DNA from: JBBPYC01 sp965218765
GTDB taxonomy: Bacteria > Pseudomonadota > Gammaproteobacteria > Burkholderiales > Burkholderiaceae_C
DNA: 64,000 bases
Assembly: GCA_965218765.1 (NCBI GenBank)
Contig: CBDCLU010000006.1
Coordinates: forward strand, 423,295 to 487,294
Direction of reading: 5' to 3'
Part shown: piece after piece, positions 18,327 through 26,455 of the stretch
Position numbering within the stretch: position 1 is the stretch's first letter
How the letters are laid out: each line of letters starts with the position of its first letter
The notes under the pieces: generated by a model
The model's input: only the letters and a program-made list of their open reading frames with translations
Databases searched by the model: none
What the model was told of the DNA's origin: nothing
Program-made: the position numbers and the translations under genes

Positions 18327-18515
18327 TTGCTGATCGTCCGCGGCGCGTTTTTCTTGTTGCTTGCGGCAGCAGCGGTCTGTTTCGGGATTTATGCGGCCAC
18401 CGGTGACATGCGCTATCGCCGCATCGGCTTGGCGACCTTCAAATGGACGCTGGTCGCAGCCGCTGTCTTTTTTATCGTGCTGATCGCGCAGCGCGTCTTC
18501 ACCGAGCCAAGCTGA
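18327..18515 (+). CDS. small hydrophobic membrane protein, function unknown
   Basis: A 62-residue product with two hydrophobic segments (about residues 4-22, VRGAFFLLLAAAAVCFGIY, and 38-54, TLVAAAVFFIVLIAQRV) joined by a short basic loop (RYRRIG). I chose TTG 18327 because no ATG or GTG lies upstream in frame after the stop at 18282; a CTG at 18291 is another option. It lies between lpxC (115 bases away) and convergent ruvC. I do not recognise a named family, but composition and hydropathy look like a real inner-membrane protein. Confidence 0.6.
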   Translation: MLIVRGAFFLLLAAAAVCFGIYAATGDMRYRRIGLATFKWTLVAAAVFFIVLIAQRVFTEPS

Positions 18516-18550
18516 CGAACGGGCCAACGCGCGGTCTGGCAGGCCGCTGT

Positions 18551-19102
18551 TCAATGGTTGCGGCCGGCCGCATACCTTGAACTGCTTCGGCGTGCGCGCG
18601 GATTCGCCATTGCGAGGTGCTCAATCGTCCGGCCCGCGTGCGCGTGGGTGATCGCCAGGCCAAGCGCATCGGCTGCATCGGTGCCCGGCGGGCGCGCCAA
18701 GCCGAGTAGCCGTCGTACCATTTCCTGTACCTGTGATTTGGCAGCGTGGCCATGGCCGACCACCGCCTTTTTCATCTGCAACGCGGTGTACTCGGTCACG
18801 CTGAGCTGGCAGGCAACCAATGCTGTCAGGCAGGCGCCGCGCGCCTGGCCAAGCAGCAGGGTCGATTGTGGGTTCACGTTGACGAACACGATCTCGACTG
18901 CCGAAGCGGTTGGCTGATAACGTTCATGCACTTCGCAAATGCCGTCGAACAGGGCTTTCAGCCGGCCGGCCAGATCGACCAGCGGCAAATGCATCGTGCT
19001 GATCGTGCCGCTTGCCACGTAATGAAGCGCGCCGCCTGCACCTACGTCCAACACACCAAATCCGGTACAGCGCAATCCAGGGTCAATACCAAGAATCCTC
19101 AT
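18551..19102 (-). CDS. ruvC: Holliday junction resolvase RuvC
   Basis: Endonuclease that resolves Holliday junctions with RuvAB. The acidic active site is recognisable: Asp in LGIDPGLRCTGFGV, Glu in SAVEIVFVN, and the two Asp of ATDAADALGLAITHAH, matching the four catalytic residues of the family. The 183-residue length is normal. It lies 96 bases downstream of a receiver-domain gene on the same strand, while ruvA and ruvB are not in the window. Confidence 0.95.
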   Translation of the reverse strand: MRILGIDPGLRCTGFGVLDVGAGGALHYVASGTISTMHLPLVDLAGRLKALFDGICEVHERYQPTASAVEIVFVNVNPQSTLLLGQARGACLTALVACQLSVTEYTALQMKKAVVGHGHAAKSQVQEMVRRLLGLARPPGTDAADALGLAITHAHAGRTIEHLAMANPRARRSSSRYAAGRNH

Positions 19103-19198
19103 GGCAGCGGATGCTAGTCGATGAGCGGTGCATCAGGCCGCCCGGATGCGGACACGATCGGTCGCGTGCGGCGTCCTGTATAGGCGGAGCGCTTCCGC

Positions 19199-19951
19199 TC
19201 AGGACGCTGCCGGGCCGTCGGTGGCACGCGAGGCGGCTGCGCCCGCACGCCGCGGAATGCGGTCGCCATCGAGCAGTTTCTCGATGCGCAGGAACACGTC
19301 GGCGCGTGAGAATGGCTTGACCATGAAGTCATCCGCGCCCATACGCTGTACGTAGCTGGCCTCGGTGGCTTGCGCATTGGTGCTCATCATGATCACAGGC
19401 ACGTCGCGGGTGCGCGGATCGCGGCGCAGCGCCCGCAGCGTGTTGAAACCACTCAGCCCGGGCATTGCGACGGCCAGGAAAATCAATTCTGGCGCCATGC
19501 TGAACGCCAGTTCCAGGCCACGCTCGCCACCGACCGCCTCAATCGGCTCCAGCTTGTTTTGTCGCATCAGCCGACGGAGTCCGCTGATGAGTGCGAAAGA
19601 TTCGTCGATGATCAACACGCGCGTGCCGGCCCGCGGATTGGCGCGAACCGCGCGCCGCAGATTTGCGCCGGCCGCGTTGGCTTCGAGCGCGTCAGCGCTC
19701 AATGGCGCTGCTGAGGAGTCACCGAACTGCGACGGCCCGAACTCGGAGTATTCGTCGTGCTGAATGTCGAGGTCGAAGTTCAACTCGGCCGGCACCGTGT
19801 TTGCCATGCTGTTGTCTAGGTCGGCATACCCACTGGAAGTCAGATGCGAACCGCTCCAGGATTTGGAATCATCTGAACGCTCGCCAGAGGTAGGCACCTG
19901 CGGCTCGGCCCGGGTATTTCGACTTCGCAAGATTTTCTTCAGCAACCCCAT
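19199..19951 (-). CDS. receiver-domain protein lacking the phosphoacceptor aspartate
   Basis: The 250-residue protein has an N-terminal low-complexity region (about 1-105), then a CheY-like receiver domain starting VLIIDESFALISGLRRLM. The acidic pair (DE), the Thr/Ser of MMSTNA and the Lys of MVKPFSRADVF are present, but the phosphorylation site reads LIFLAVAMPG where active receivers have Asp: the codon is GCC (Ala). No output domain follows; the last 30 residues are Arg/Ala rich. It resembles stand-alone PilG/PatA-like regulators. As an inference, it works without phosphorylation, as pseudo-receivers do. It is transcribed toward ruvC. Confidence 0.8.
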   Translation of the reverse strand: MGLLKKILRSRNTRAEPQVPTSGERSDDSKSWSGSHLTSSGYADLDNSMANTVPAELNFDLDIQHDEYSEFGPSQFGDSSAAPLSADALEANAAGANLRRAVRANPRAGTRVLIIDESFALISGLRRLMRQNKLEPIEAVGGERGLELAFSMAPELIFLAVAMPGLSGFNTLRALRRDPRTRDVPVIMMSTNAQATEASYVQRMGADDFMVKPFSRADVFLRIEKLLDGDRIPRRAGAAASRATDGPAAS

Positions 19952-20102
19952 GATCGATTTCGCTTTTTTATCAGGGCTCGAGTGGCCGCTGGACTCTTTG
20001 GCTGTGCATCTCGAAGGTGGTTGAAAGTGTAGGCATGTTTGATCAGGTTAACAAATCGGGCTTGGCGCGGCGTTGCTGGCTCGCCATGCGCACAATCGAG
20101 GC

Positions 20103-20705
20103 ATGTCTTCGCTGAAACTGGAAGTGGCCGCGCATGCTGCGCGGCTGGTCGTGGAAGAGGGCCTGGAGTACGGTGCCGCGAAACGGCACGCGCTGCAACT
20201 GCTTCGGGTGCCGATGGCGCGCGCCGCGCAGCCGACCAACGATGAAGTGGAGGATGCGGTCCGCGAGCACATCGAGTTGTTTCATGCGGACAGTCAGGCA
20301 GCCGAAATCGCGGCATTGCGTCGACTCGCGTTGCGGTGGATGGAACAGATGGCACCTTTTCGTCCACATCTGACTGGCGCGGTCTGGCGCGGTACCGCAA
20401 CGCGGCGTTCGGATATCCACATTCAGCTGTTTTGCGACGATTCCAAATCCGCCGAAATCGCGCTGATCGATCAAGGCGTGCCCTTTCAACCGCAGCGTGT
20501 CGTCGGCATCCGGGGTGAGCCGGTTGACGCGTTGGGCTTTTCCTGTCGTTGTGAGGAGATCGACGAATCGATCGGTATCTACTTTGTGGTCTACGACCAC
20601 GATGATCTGCGTGGCGCGCTGAAGCCGGATGCGAAAGGGGGGGCACGTCGCGGCGACACCGCCGCGTTGCGCCGGTTACTGCAACAGGAGCACCACCAGC
20701 CATGA
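20103..20705 (+). CDS. conserved protein with a nucleotidyltransferase-like segment, function unknown
   Basis: The 200-residue product has a helical N-terminal half (about 1-85) with a basic, regularly charged region, then AVWRGTATRRSDIHIQLF, which resembles the G[GS]-x(n)-SDID core of minimal nucleotidyltransferases, although the glycine-serine pair is not exact (GTATRRSDIH). Related genes next to a tlpA-like gene occur in other Burkholderiales and are sometimes labelled as Mur ligase-like, which I see no support for. I place the start at ATG 20103; an in-frame start at 20073 is possible. The stop overlaps the following thioredoxin gene by 4 bases. Confidence 0.7.
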   Translation: MSSLKLEVAAHAARLVVEEGLEYGAAKRHALQLLRVPMARAAQPTNDEVEDAVREHIELFHADSQAAEIAALRRLALRWMEQMAPFRPHLTGAVWRGTATRRSDIHIQLFCDDSKSAEIALIDQGVPFQPQRVVGIRGEPVDALGFSCRCEEIDESIGIYFVVYDHDDLRGALKPDAKGGARRGDTAALRRLLQQEHHQP

Positions 20706-21295
20706 CTCCATCTGACGAGCCGCGGGATGGCAGCAAGCACGGTCGCTCTTCCTCTGCTGAGCTGCCGGGGCACCGGCGGCACTGGTTGATCGCAGTGACA
20801 GCCTCGGTTGCCACCGCTGCGGGGTTTGCGATCGCGTCGCGTCATGGAGGAAGCGGCGTTGCGATGACCGACCCTGTTGCCGAAGCCTTCCTGCAACAGT
20901 CTTTCAGCACGCCAGATGGCGCCGAGCTGTCATTTTCCGCGTTGCGTGGCGCACCCCTGTTGGTCAATTTCTGGGCGCCGTGGTGTGCCCCTTGTGTGGA
21001 AGAACTGCCGATGCTGGATATCTTCTATCAAGCGCAGCGCCGTCGCGGGTGGCAGCTGGTGGGGCTGGCCGTGGATCAGGCTGGCGCTGTCCAGCGGTTC
21101 CTGCAGGCCGCCCCGGTATCATTTCCGGTTGCCCAGGCGGGGCTGGCGGGCATGCAGTTGTCCCGGCAACTTGGCAATGAGGCTGGCGGCCTGCCGTTCA
21201 GTGTGCTGTTTGATGCAGGCGGCCGTATTCACCGGCGCAAGCTGGGCCAGTTGTCACGTGAGGAGCTGAATGCCTGGGCCAGCACGTTGTCCTGA
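20702..21295 (+). CDS. TlpA-family membrane-anchored thioredoxin-like protein
   Basis: Periplasmic thiol-disulfide oxidoreductase. A signal anchor (about residues 29-45, LIAVTASVATAAGFAIA) precedes an AhpC/TSA-type thioredoxin fold with the active site NFWAPWCAPCVEELPML; the two redox cysteines are near residues 95 and 98. The cis-proline region is GGLPFSVLFD. The start overlaps the upstream gene by 4 bases, so the two are probably co-transcribed. Its client is not shown by the sequence; ResA/TlpA-like roles in cytochrome c maturation are one possibility. Confidence 0.88.
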   Translation: MTPSDEPRDGSKHGRSSSAELPGHRRHWLIAVTASVATAAGFAIASRHGGSGVAMTDPVAEAFLQQSFSTPDGAELSFSALRGAPLLVNFWAPWCAPCVEELPMLDIFYQAQRRRGWQLVGLAVDQAGAVQRFLQAAPVSFPVAQAGLAGMQLSRQLGNEAGGLPFSVLFDAGGRIHRRKLGQLSREELNAWASTLS

Positions 21296-21417
21296 ACCGG
21301 ACAGCGCTGTTGCCGTGCAGCGTCGGACGGATTGGCAGCCGGATTGAAACCTGCGACGATCAATAGTCTGAATTCAATTGAAATGATGCACGATCGTTGC
21401 ACGAAAGCGTAGTTTGT

Positions 21418-21876
21418 ATGGATTTGCGGAAACTGAAGACTTTGATCGACTTGGTCTCAGACTCGAATGTGACTGAACTCGAGATCACGGAGGCGGACGG
21501 GCGGGTACGCATTGTCAAAAGTGCGCCGATGGCTGGTTCGCCTGCCGTATACGCCGCTGAGCCGGCACGCCCGATGCCGCTTACAGCGAGCCAGTTGCAG
21601 GCAGAGAACCTGGCCGCTCCGTCGGCACCTGCGGTACAGGCTGGCCACGCCGTCAAATCGCCGATGGTGGGCACGTTCTATCGTGCAGCAAGTCCAGGCG
21701 CAAAGCCGTTCGTCGACGTCGGTTCGGTGGTCAAGCAAGGGGAGACCATCTGCATCATTGAGGCGATGAAAATCCTCAACGAGATCGAGACCGACAAATC
21801 CGGCACCATCCTTGAGATCCTCTGTGACAACGGGCAGCCGGTCGAGTATGGACAGCCGCTGTACGTGATCGGGTAA
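21418..21876 (+). CDS. accB: biotin carboxyl carrier protein of acetyl-CoA carboxylase
   Basis: Carries biotin between the biotin carboxylase and carboxyltransferase reactions of fatty acid synthesis. The 152-residue product begins MDLRKLKTLIDLVSDSNVTE, has a Pro/Ala-rich linker (about residues 40-75), and a biotinyl domain with the biotinylated Lys in IEAMKILNEIE. ATG 21418 is preferred to an in-frame TTG at 21397 because it matches the family N-terminus. Many Burkholderiales have aroQ directly before accB; here the preceding 122 bases hold no gene. Confidence 0.96.
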   Translation: MDLRKLKTLIDLVSDSNVTELEITEADGRVRIVKSAPMAGSPAVYAAEPARPMPLTASQLQAENLAAPSAPAVQAGHAVKSPMVGTFYRAASPGAKPFVDVGSVVKQGETICIIEAMKILNEIETDKSGTILEILCDNGQPVEYGQPLYVIG

Positions 21877-22114
21877 ATGGGATCCATCTCCAGGCTTCGC
21901 GCACTTCGCGCGGCGTTCGCCAACTCCCTTGCAGCGGGTGGCGCCTGCAGCCTGTCAAAGCCAGCACCGCGGCTCCTGTTGGACTTGAATGTGCGGGTCT
22001 TACTCTTCGTATGTAGCACGCACGCCGTGAAAAACTGAAATGCGTCTTTCGTCCTTGACTGTCTTGCTGGCAAGTGCATGTTGGATCGGACCCGAGCCGC
22101 TAGGCGTTTAGTTG

Positions 22115-23464
22115 ATGTTCAAAAAAATACTGGTTGCCAATCGTGGCGAGATCGCATTGCGGATCCAGCGCGCCTGCCGCGAACTGGGTGTGAAGGCCGT
22201 CATGGTCTATTCCGAAGCCGACCGTGATGCCAAGTATGTGAAGCTGGCCGACGAAGCGGTCTGCATCGGTCCGCCGCCATCGGGCCTGAGCTACCTGAAT
22301 ATGCCTGCGCTGATCTCCGCTGCTGAAGTCACCGATGCGGAAGCTGTGCATCCCGGCTACGGTTTCTTGAGCGAAAACGCCGACTTCGCCGAACGGGTTG
22401 AGAAGAGCGGCTTCCAGTTCATCGGCCCGACGCCCGAGTCGATCCGGATCATGGGCGATAAGGTGTCGGCCAAGCAGGCCATGATCAAGGCCGGCGTGCC
22501 GTGCGTGCCCGGCTCTGCGGGTGAGTTGCCGGACGACCCGGCGCAAGTCCGGCGCATTGCGCGCACGGTCGGCTATCCAGTCATCGTGAAGGCTGCTGGC
22601 GGCGGCGGTGGCCGCGGCATGCGGGTGGTGCATACCGAAGCCGCACTGCTCAATGCGGTCCAGATGACCAAGGCCGAAGCGGAAGCTGCTTTCGGCAATC
22701 CCGCGGTGTATATGGAGAAATTTCTGCAGAACCCGCGCCATATCGAGATTCAGATACTGGCCGACAAGCACCGCAACGCGGTCTACCTGGGCGAACGGGA
22801 CTGCTCGATGCAGCGGCGCCACCAGAAGATTCTGGAAGAGGCGCCGGCGCCAGGTATTCCGCGCAAGCTGATCGAGAAGATCGGGCAGCGATGCGTTGAA
22901 GCCTGCAAGCGGATCGGGTATCGCGGCGCCGGCACTTTTGAGTTTCTATACGAAGACGAGGAGTTCTACTTCATCGAGATGAACACGCGCGTGCAGGTCG
23001 AGCACCCGGTGACCGAATGGATCACTGGCGTGGACATCGTGAAGACCCAGATCATGGTGGCGGCCGGCGAGAAGCTGCCATTCACGCAGCGTCAGATCGA
23101 ATTGCGCGGCCATGCGATCGAATGCCGCGTGAATGCGGAAGACCCATACCGCTTCATCCCGTCACCGGGCCGCATCACCGTCTGGCATGCGCCGGGTGGC
23201 CCCGGCGTGCGGGTTGACACGCACATCTACACGAACTACTTCGTGCCGCCGAACTACGACTCGATGATCGGCAAGATCATTGTGCACGGCGATACGCGGG
23301 AGCAGGCACTGGCGCGCATGCGCACCGCGTTGGCGGAAACGCTGGTGGAAGGCATCAACACCAACATTCCACTGCACCGTGAACTGATGAGCGATGCGGG
23401 TTTTTGCACCGGCGGCACCAATATCCACTATCTGGAAGAGTGGCTGGCCCAGCGCCAGCGCTAG
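22115..23464 (+). CDS. accC: biotin carboxylase of acetyl-CoA carboxylase
   Basis: ATP-grasp enzyme that carboxylates the biotin of AccB. The 449-residue product starts MFKKILVANRGEIALRIQRA; the glycine-rich loop KAAGGGGGRGMRVV, the HIEIQILADKH segment and the catalytic EMNTRVQVEHPVTE are all intact. The start is ATG 22115, not the TTG just before it. The accB-accC gap is unusually long at 238 bases and holds no convincing gene or terminator. Confidence 0.97.
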   Translation: MFKKILVANRGEIALRIQRACRELGVKAVMVYSEADRDAKYVKLADEAVCIGPPPSGLSYLNMPALISAAEVTDAEAVHPGYGFLSENADFAERVEKSGFQFIGPTPESIRIMGDKVSAKQAMIKAGVPCVPGSAGELPDDPAQVRRIARTVGYPVIVKAAGGGGGRGMRVVHTEAALLNAVQMTKAEAEAAFGNPAVYMEKFLQNPRHIEIQILADKHRNAVYLGERDCSMQRRHQKILEEAPAPGIPRKLIEKIGQRCVEACKRIGYRGAGTFEFLYEDEEFYFIEMNTRVQVEHPVTEWITGVDIVKTQIMVAAGEKLPFTQRQIELRGHAIECRVNAEDPYRFIPSPGRITVWHAPGGPGVRVDTHIYTNYFVPPNYDSMIGKIIVHGDTREQALARMRTALAETLVEGINTNIPLHRELMSDAGFCTGGTNIHYLEEWLAQRQR

Positions 23465-23539
23465 CCAGGCCCGGGCTGACCTTCTCCCTCTTACTCTCCC
23501 CATGAAACTGCTTGACAGGCTGCAGCGGCGCCAACTCGC

Positions 23540-24427
23540 ATGATGGTCGAGTTGCGTTTGCATTGTGGTGAGGCTGATGTCGAGGCGATCAGCGACTTGC
23601 TTGAAGCTGCGGGCGCTGCCAGCGTGGCCGTCGAGGATGCCGATGCAGGCACGCAGGCGGAGCAGGCGCTGTTCGGTGAGCCAGGCATGCCTGGGCTTGC
23701 TGCGCAAGGCTGGCAGCAATCGCTGCTTTGCGCATTGTTTGCCGATGTCGATTCGGCATGTCGGGCCAATCGGCTGCTGAACGAACATTTCGATGACGAC
23801 CGCTGTCGCATCGACGAACTGCGCGACGTGCCTGAGCAGGACTGGGTGCGCCTGACCCAACATCAGTTCACGCCGGTGTTCATCGCGGATGGATTCTGGA
23901 TCGTGCCGAGCTGGCATGAAACACCGGCGGTGTCGCGCCGTACGATCCGGCTCGATCCCGGCCTCGCGTTTGGCACCGGTACGCACCCGACCACGCAAAT
24001 GTGCCTGCGCTGGATCGCAGCGCACCCCGGCCGATTTGCGCGGGTGCTCGACTACGGTTGCGGCTCCGGCATCCTGGCCATCGGCGCTGCGTTGCACGGC
24101 GCGACTGACATCGACGCCGTCGATATCGATGAAGCCGCGCTGGTCGCCGCCCGTGTGAACGCTCAGGCGAATGCCGTGCATCTGCGCGTCGGCCCGCCGG
24201 AGCAGGCGGGGGGTGAATACGAACTGGTGCTGGCCAATATCCTTGCGTCTCCGCTCAAGGTGCTGGCGCCGCTGCTCGTGTCCAAGCTGGCCGCAGGCGG
24301 TGCATTGCTGCTGGCCGGTGTGCTGGAGCGGCAGGCCGACGAACTGGTCGACGCCTACGCGCCGTTCCTCGCAGTCGAGGTGGCGGACGCACAGGACGGT
24401 TGGGTGCTGCTGAGCCACGTGGGCTGA
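23540..24427 (+). CDS. prmA: ribosomal protein L11 methyltransferase
   Basis: Trimethylates ribosomal protein L11 using S-adenosylmethionine. A variable N-terminal substrate-binding domain (about 1-105, with EQDWVRLTQHQFTPV) is followed by the methyltransferase domain: PGLAFGTGTHPTTQMCL, the SAM loop VLDYGCGSGILAIGA and VLANILASPL. The 295-residue length is normal. Two ATG codons are in tandem at 23540 and 23543. It follows accC as in many betaproteobacteria. Confidence 0.95.
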   Translation: MMVELRLHCGEADVEAISDLLEAAGAASVAVEDADAGTQAEQALFGEPGMPGLAAQGWQQSLLCALFADVDSACRANRLLNEHFDDDRCRIDELRDVPEQDWVRLTQHQFTPVFIADGFWIVPSWHETPAVSRRTIRLDPGLAFGTGTHPTTQMCLRWIAAHPGRFARVLDYGCGSGILAIGAALHGATDIDAVDIDEAALVAARVNAQANAVHLRVGPPEQAGGEYELVLANILASPLKVLAPLLVSKLAAGGALLLAGVLERQADELVDAYAPFLAVEVADAQDGWVLLSHVG

Positions 24428-24510
24428 CAATTGCGCGGTGCCGTCTTCGCGGCCCGCTGCACGCACTGGCCGGAACGCGCTTGCGAAGGCTGCCTACAAT
24501 CCACCGCGCC

Positions 24511-25317
24511 ATGCATCTGATCGTCTGCTGCCCCGGTTGCAATACTCGATTCCGGGCCAGTCAGGACCAACTGCGCATCGCGGATGGCTGGGTGCGCTGT
24601 GGACGATGCGGGTACGGCTTCGATGGAGGCCGCCAGTCGCTGCCTGCGCCAGCCAGCGCAGCGGGACAGGCTTCGTTGCTGCAGCGTGCGTCGAGCGAGA
24701 TGGGCGGCAGCTTCGAACCACTTGCGATGCGTGACCCGAGGTGGCAGGAGCCGACGCCGCGGGCAGACCGGTCGGCGTTGCCGCCACCAGCGCCGCCGCC
24801 AATCACGCCGGTCTTCCTGCGTGACGCGGATGCGGTCAGGCAGCCAGTCGGGCGCGGATGGCATGGCCTCGGTGGATTGGCCGGTATTGCGCTCGCCGCG
24901 CTGCTGCTTGCACAAGTATTGATGCAGCATCGCGATTGGCTGGCTGCACGCGTGCCGGCAACCGCCCCGGTGTTGCACCGGGTCTGCGACTGGCTGGGTT
25001 GCGCCGTCGCACCGCCGCGTGAGATCGATGCAATCGCGATCGTCAATTCGTCGCTGACCAAAACAGGTGCGCAAGGCTATCGCCTGTCGGTTGCCGTGAA
25101 GAACCGGTCCGATCTGCGCCTTGCGATGCCAGCCATCGAAGTGAGCCTGCTCGATCTGAACGAGCGCGTCGTGCTGCGCCGTGTATTGCCGGCGCGCGAC
25201 TTCGGGGCTGATGATCTGCTTGAGCCACGCGCCGAGTGGACCGGTGCGGTCGGCTTCAAGCTGATCGACGGATCTGAGCGAATCGCTGGCTATCGGCTGC
25301 TCGCGTTCTATCCGTGA
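24511..25317 (+). CDS. zinc-ribbon and DUF3426 membrane protein
   Basis: The 268-residue product opens with an MJ0042-type zinc ribbon: CPGCNTRF followed 20 residues later by CGRCGYGF, giving two Cys pairs. A Pro-rich linker leads to one membrane segment (about residues 121-140, LGGLAGIALAALLLAQVLM) and a C-terminal DUF3426 domain (about 170-268) with LSVAVKNRSD and ADDLLEPRAEWTG. ATG 24511, just before the ribbon, is taken as the start although the frame is open upstream. The function of this family, usually found downstream of prmA, is not established. Confidence 0.88.
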   Translation: MHLIVCCPGCNTRFRASQDQLRIADGWVRCGRCGYGFDGGRQSLPAPASAAGQASLLQRASSEMGGSFEPLAMRDPRWQEPTPRADRSALPPPAPPPITPVFLRDADAVRQPVGRGWHGLGGLAGIALAALLLAQVLMQHRDWLAARVPATAPVLHRVCDWLGCAVAPPREIDAIAIVNSSLTKTGAQGYRLSVAVKNRSDLRLAMPAIEVSLLDLNERVVLRRVLPARDFGADDLLEPRAEWTGAVGFKLIDGSERIAGYRLLAFYP

Positions 25318-25364
25318 GCGCAGGGTTTCTCCAACTTTTTCCTTAACGAGAATTGCCTACGCAC

Positions 25365-26300
25365 ATGCTGCAGCGATCGACCTCACCCAGCACCATCCGC
25401 ACGGTCATCTGCGGCTCGCTCGCGTTTGACACGATCATGGGATTTCCTGGCCGCTTCGCCGAGCAGATCCTACCTGGCCAGCTGCACATCCTCAACGTGT
25501 CGTTCCTGGTGCCGACCTTGCAGCGCGAGTTCGGCGGTTGCGCCGGCAACATCGCCTATGCGCTCAAAAGTCTCGGCGGTGCGCCCGTGCCGATGGCCAT
25601 GCTTGGCAGCGATGGCGATGACTATCTGCAGCGGCTGCAGACATTGGACATCGACACCTCGCGGGTGCGGCGCAGCCTGGATTCATTCACCGCCCAGGCG
25701 ATGATCATGACGGATCGGGACAACAACCAGATCACCGCGTTCCATCCTGGCGCGATGCAGCAGGCGCACCTGAACCGGCTGGACGACCCGCAGGACATCG
25801 CGCTTGGCATCATCGCGCCTGACGGGCGGGACGCGATGCTGCTGCATGCCGAACAACTGGCTGCTGCCGGCATCCCGTTCGTGTTCGATCCAGGTCAGGG
25901 CCTGCCGATGTTCGACGGCAGGGAACTCCTTCATTTCATCGAACTGGCCAGTTGGGTCACCGTGAACGACTACGAGGGCAGCATGCTGTGCGAGCGCACC
26001 GGTCTCAAGCGGGCCGATCTCTCAAGGCGGGTGCGTGGTTTGTTCGTCACCCTGGGCGCAGCAGGCTGCGAGGTATGGCAAGACGGCGCCGTCGTCACGG
26101 TGCCGGGTGTGGCGCCAACAGCTGTCGTTGATCCAACCGGATGCGGCGACGCCTGGCGCGGTGCGCTGCTGTTCGGATTGGCACAGCAATGGCTGCTGGT
26201 GCGTTGTGCGACGTTGGGCAACCACGTCGGTGCGCTCAAGGTCGCGCAGCGTGGACCGCAAAACTACGCGATCGACCAGCAGGTACTGGCCGCTTTCTGA
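25365..26300 (+). CDS. PfkB-family sugar or nucleoside kinase
   Basis: Ribokinase-like kinase transferring phosphate from ATP to a sugar or nucleoside. It has the N-terminal VICGSLAFDTIMGFPG strand, the substrate-loop FGGCAGNIAYALKSLGG and the anion-hole/catalytic motif DPTGCGDAWRGALLFG, whose Asp (GCGD) is the base; most members read DTTGAGDAF. Related Burkholderiales proteins include nucleoside kinases, but the substrate cannot be read from the sequence. I chose ATG 25365; TTG 25353 is an alternative. It converges with the histone-like gene, with a strong hairpin between. Confidence 0.85.
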   Translation: MLQRSTSPSTIRTVICGSLAFDTIMGFPGRFAEQILPGQLHILNVSFLVPTLQREFGGCAGNIAYALKSLGGAPVPMAMLGSDGDDYLQRLQTLDIDTSRVRRSLDSFTAQAMIMTDRDNNQITAFHPGAMQQAHLNRLDDPQDIALGIIAPDGRDAMLLHAEQLAAAGIPFVFDPGQGLPMFDGRELLHFIELASWVTVNDYEGSMLCERTGLKRADLSRRVRGLFVTLGAAGCEVWQDGAVVTVPGVAPTAVVDPTGCGDAWRGALLFGLAQQWLLVRCATLGNHVGALKVAQRGPQNYAIDQQVLAAF

Positions 26301-26380
26301 CCAGGCACCGACACGGTAGGTGCTCTCAGGCGAACTTTGCCATCCGCGCGTGACGAGCTGGTTTACACAGCTGGGTAAAG

Positions 26381-26418
26381 CACCACTTCCGGCCTTGTTG
26401 GAGCGATCGGAAGTGGTG
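26381..26418. terminator. hairpin between convergent genes
   Basis: A perfect 11-bp inverted repeat, CACCACTTCCG (26381-26391) and CGGAAGTGGTG (26408-26418), with a 16-base loop. It lies in the 155-base space between the kinase gene (+) and the histone-like gene (-), where a shared transcription terminator is expected. Neither side has a clear T-run, so it may act with Rho or protect 3' ends. Confidence 0.55.
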
Positions 26419-26455
26419 TGCGCAAAACGGCGATGCGTTGCGCGAGCAGTCCTCG

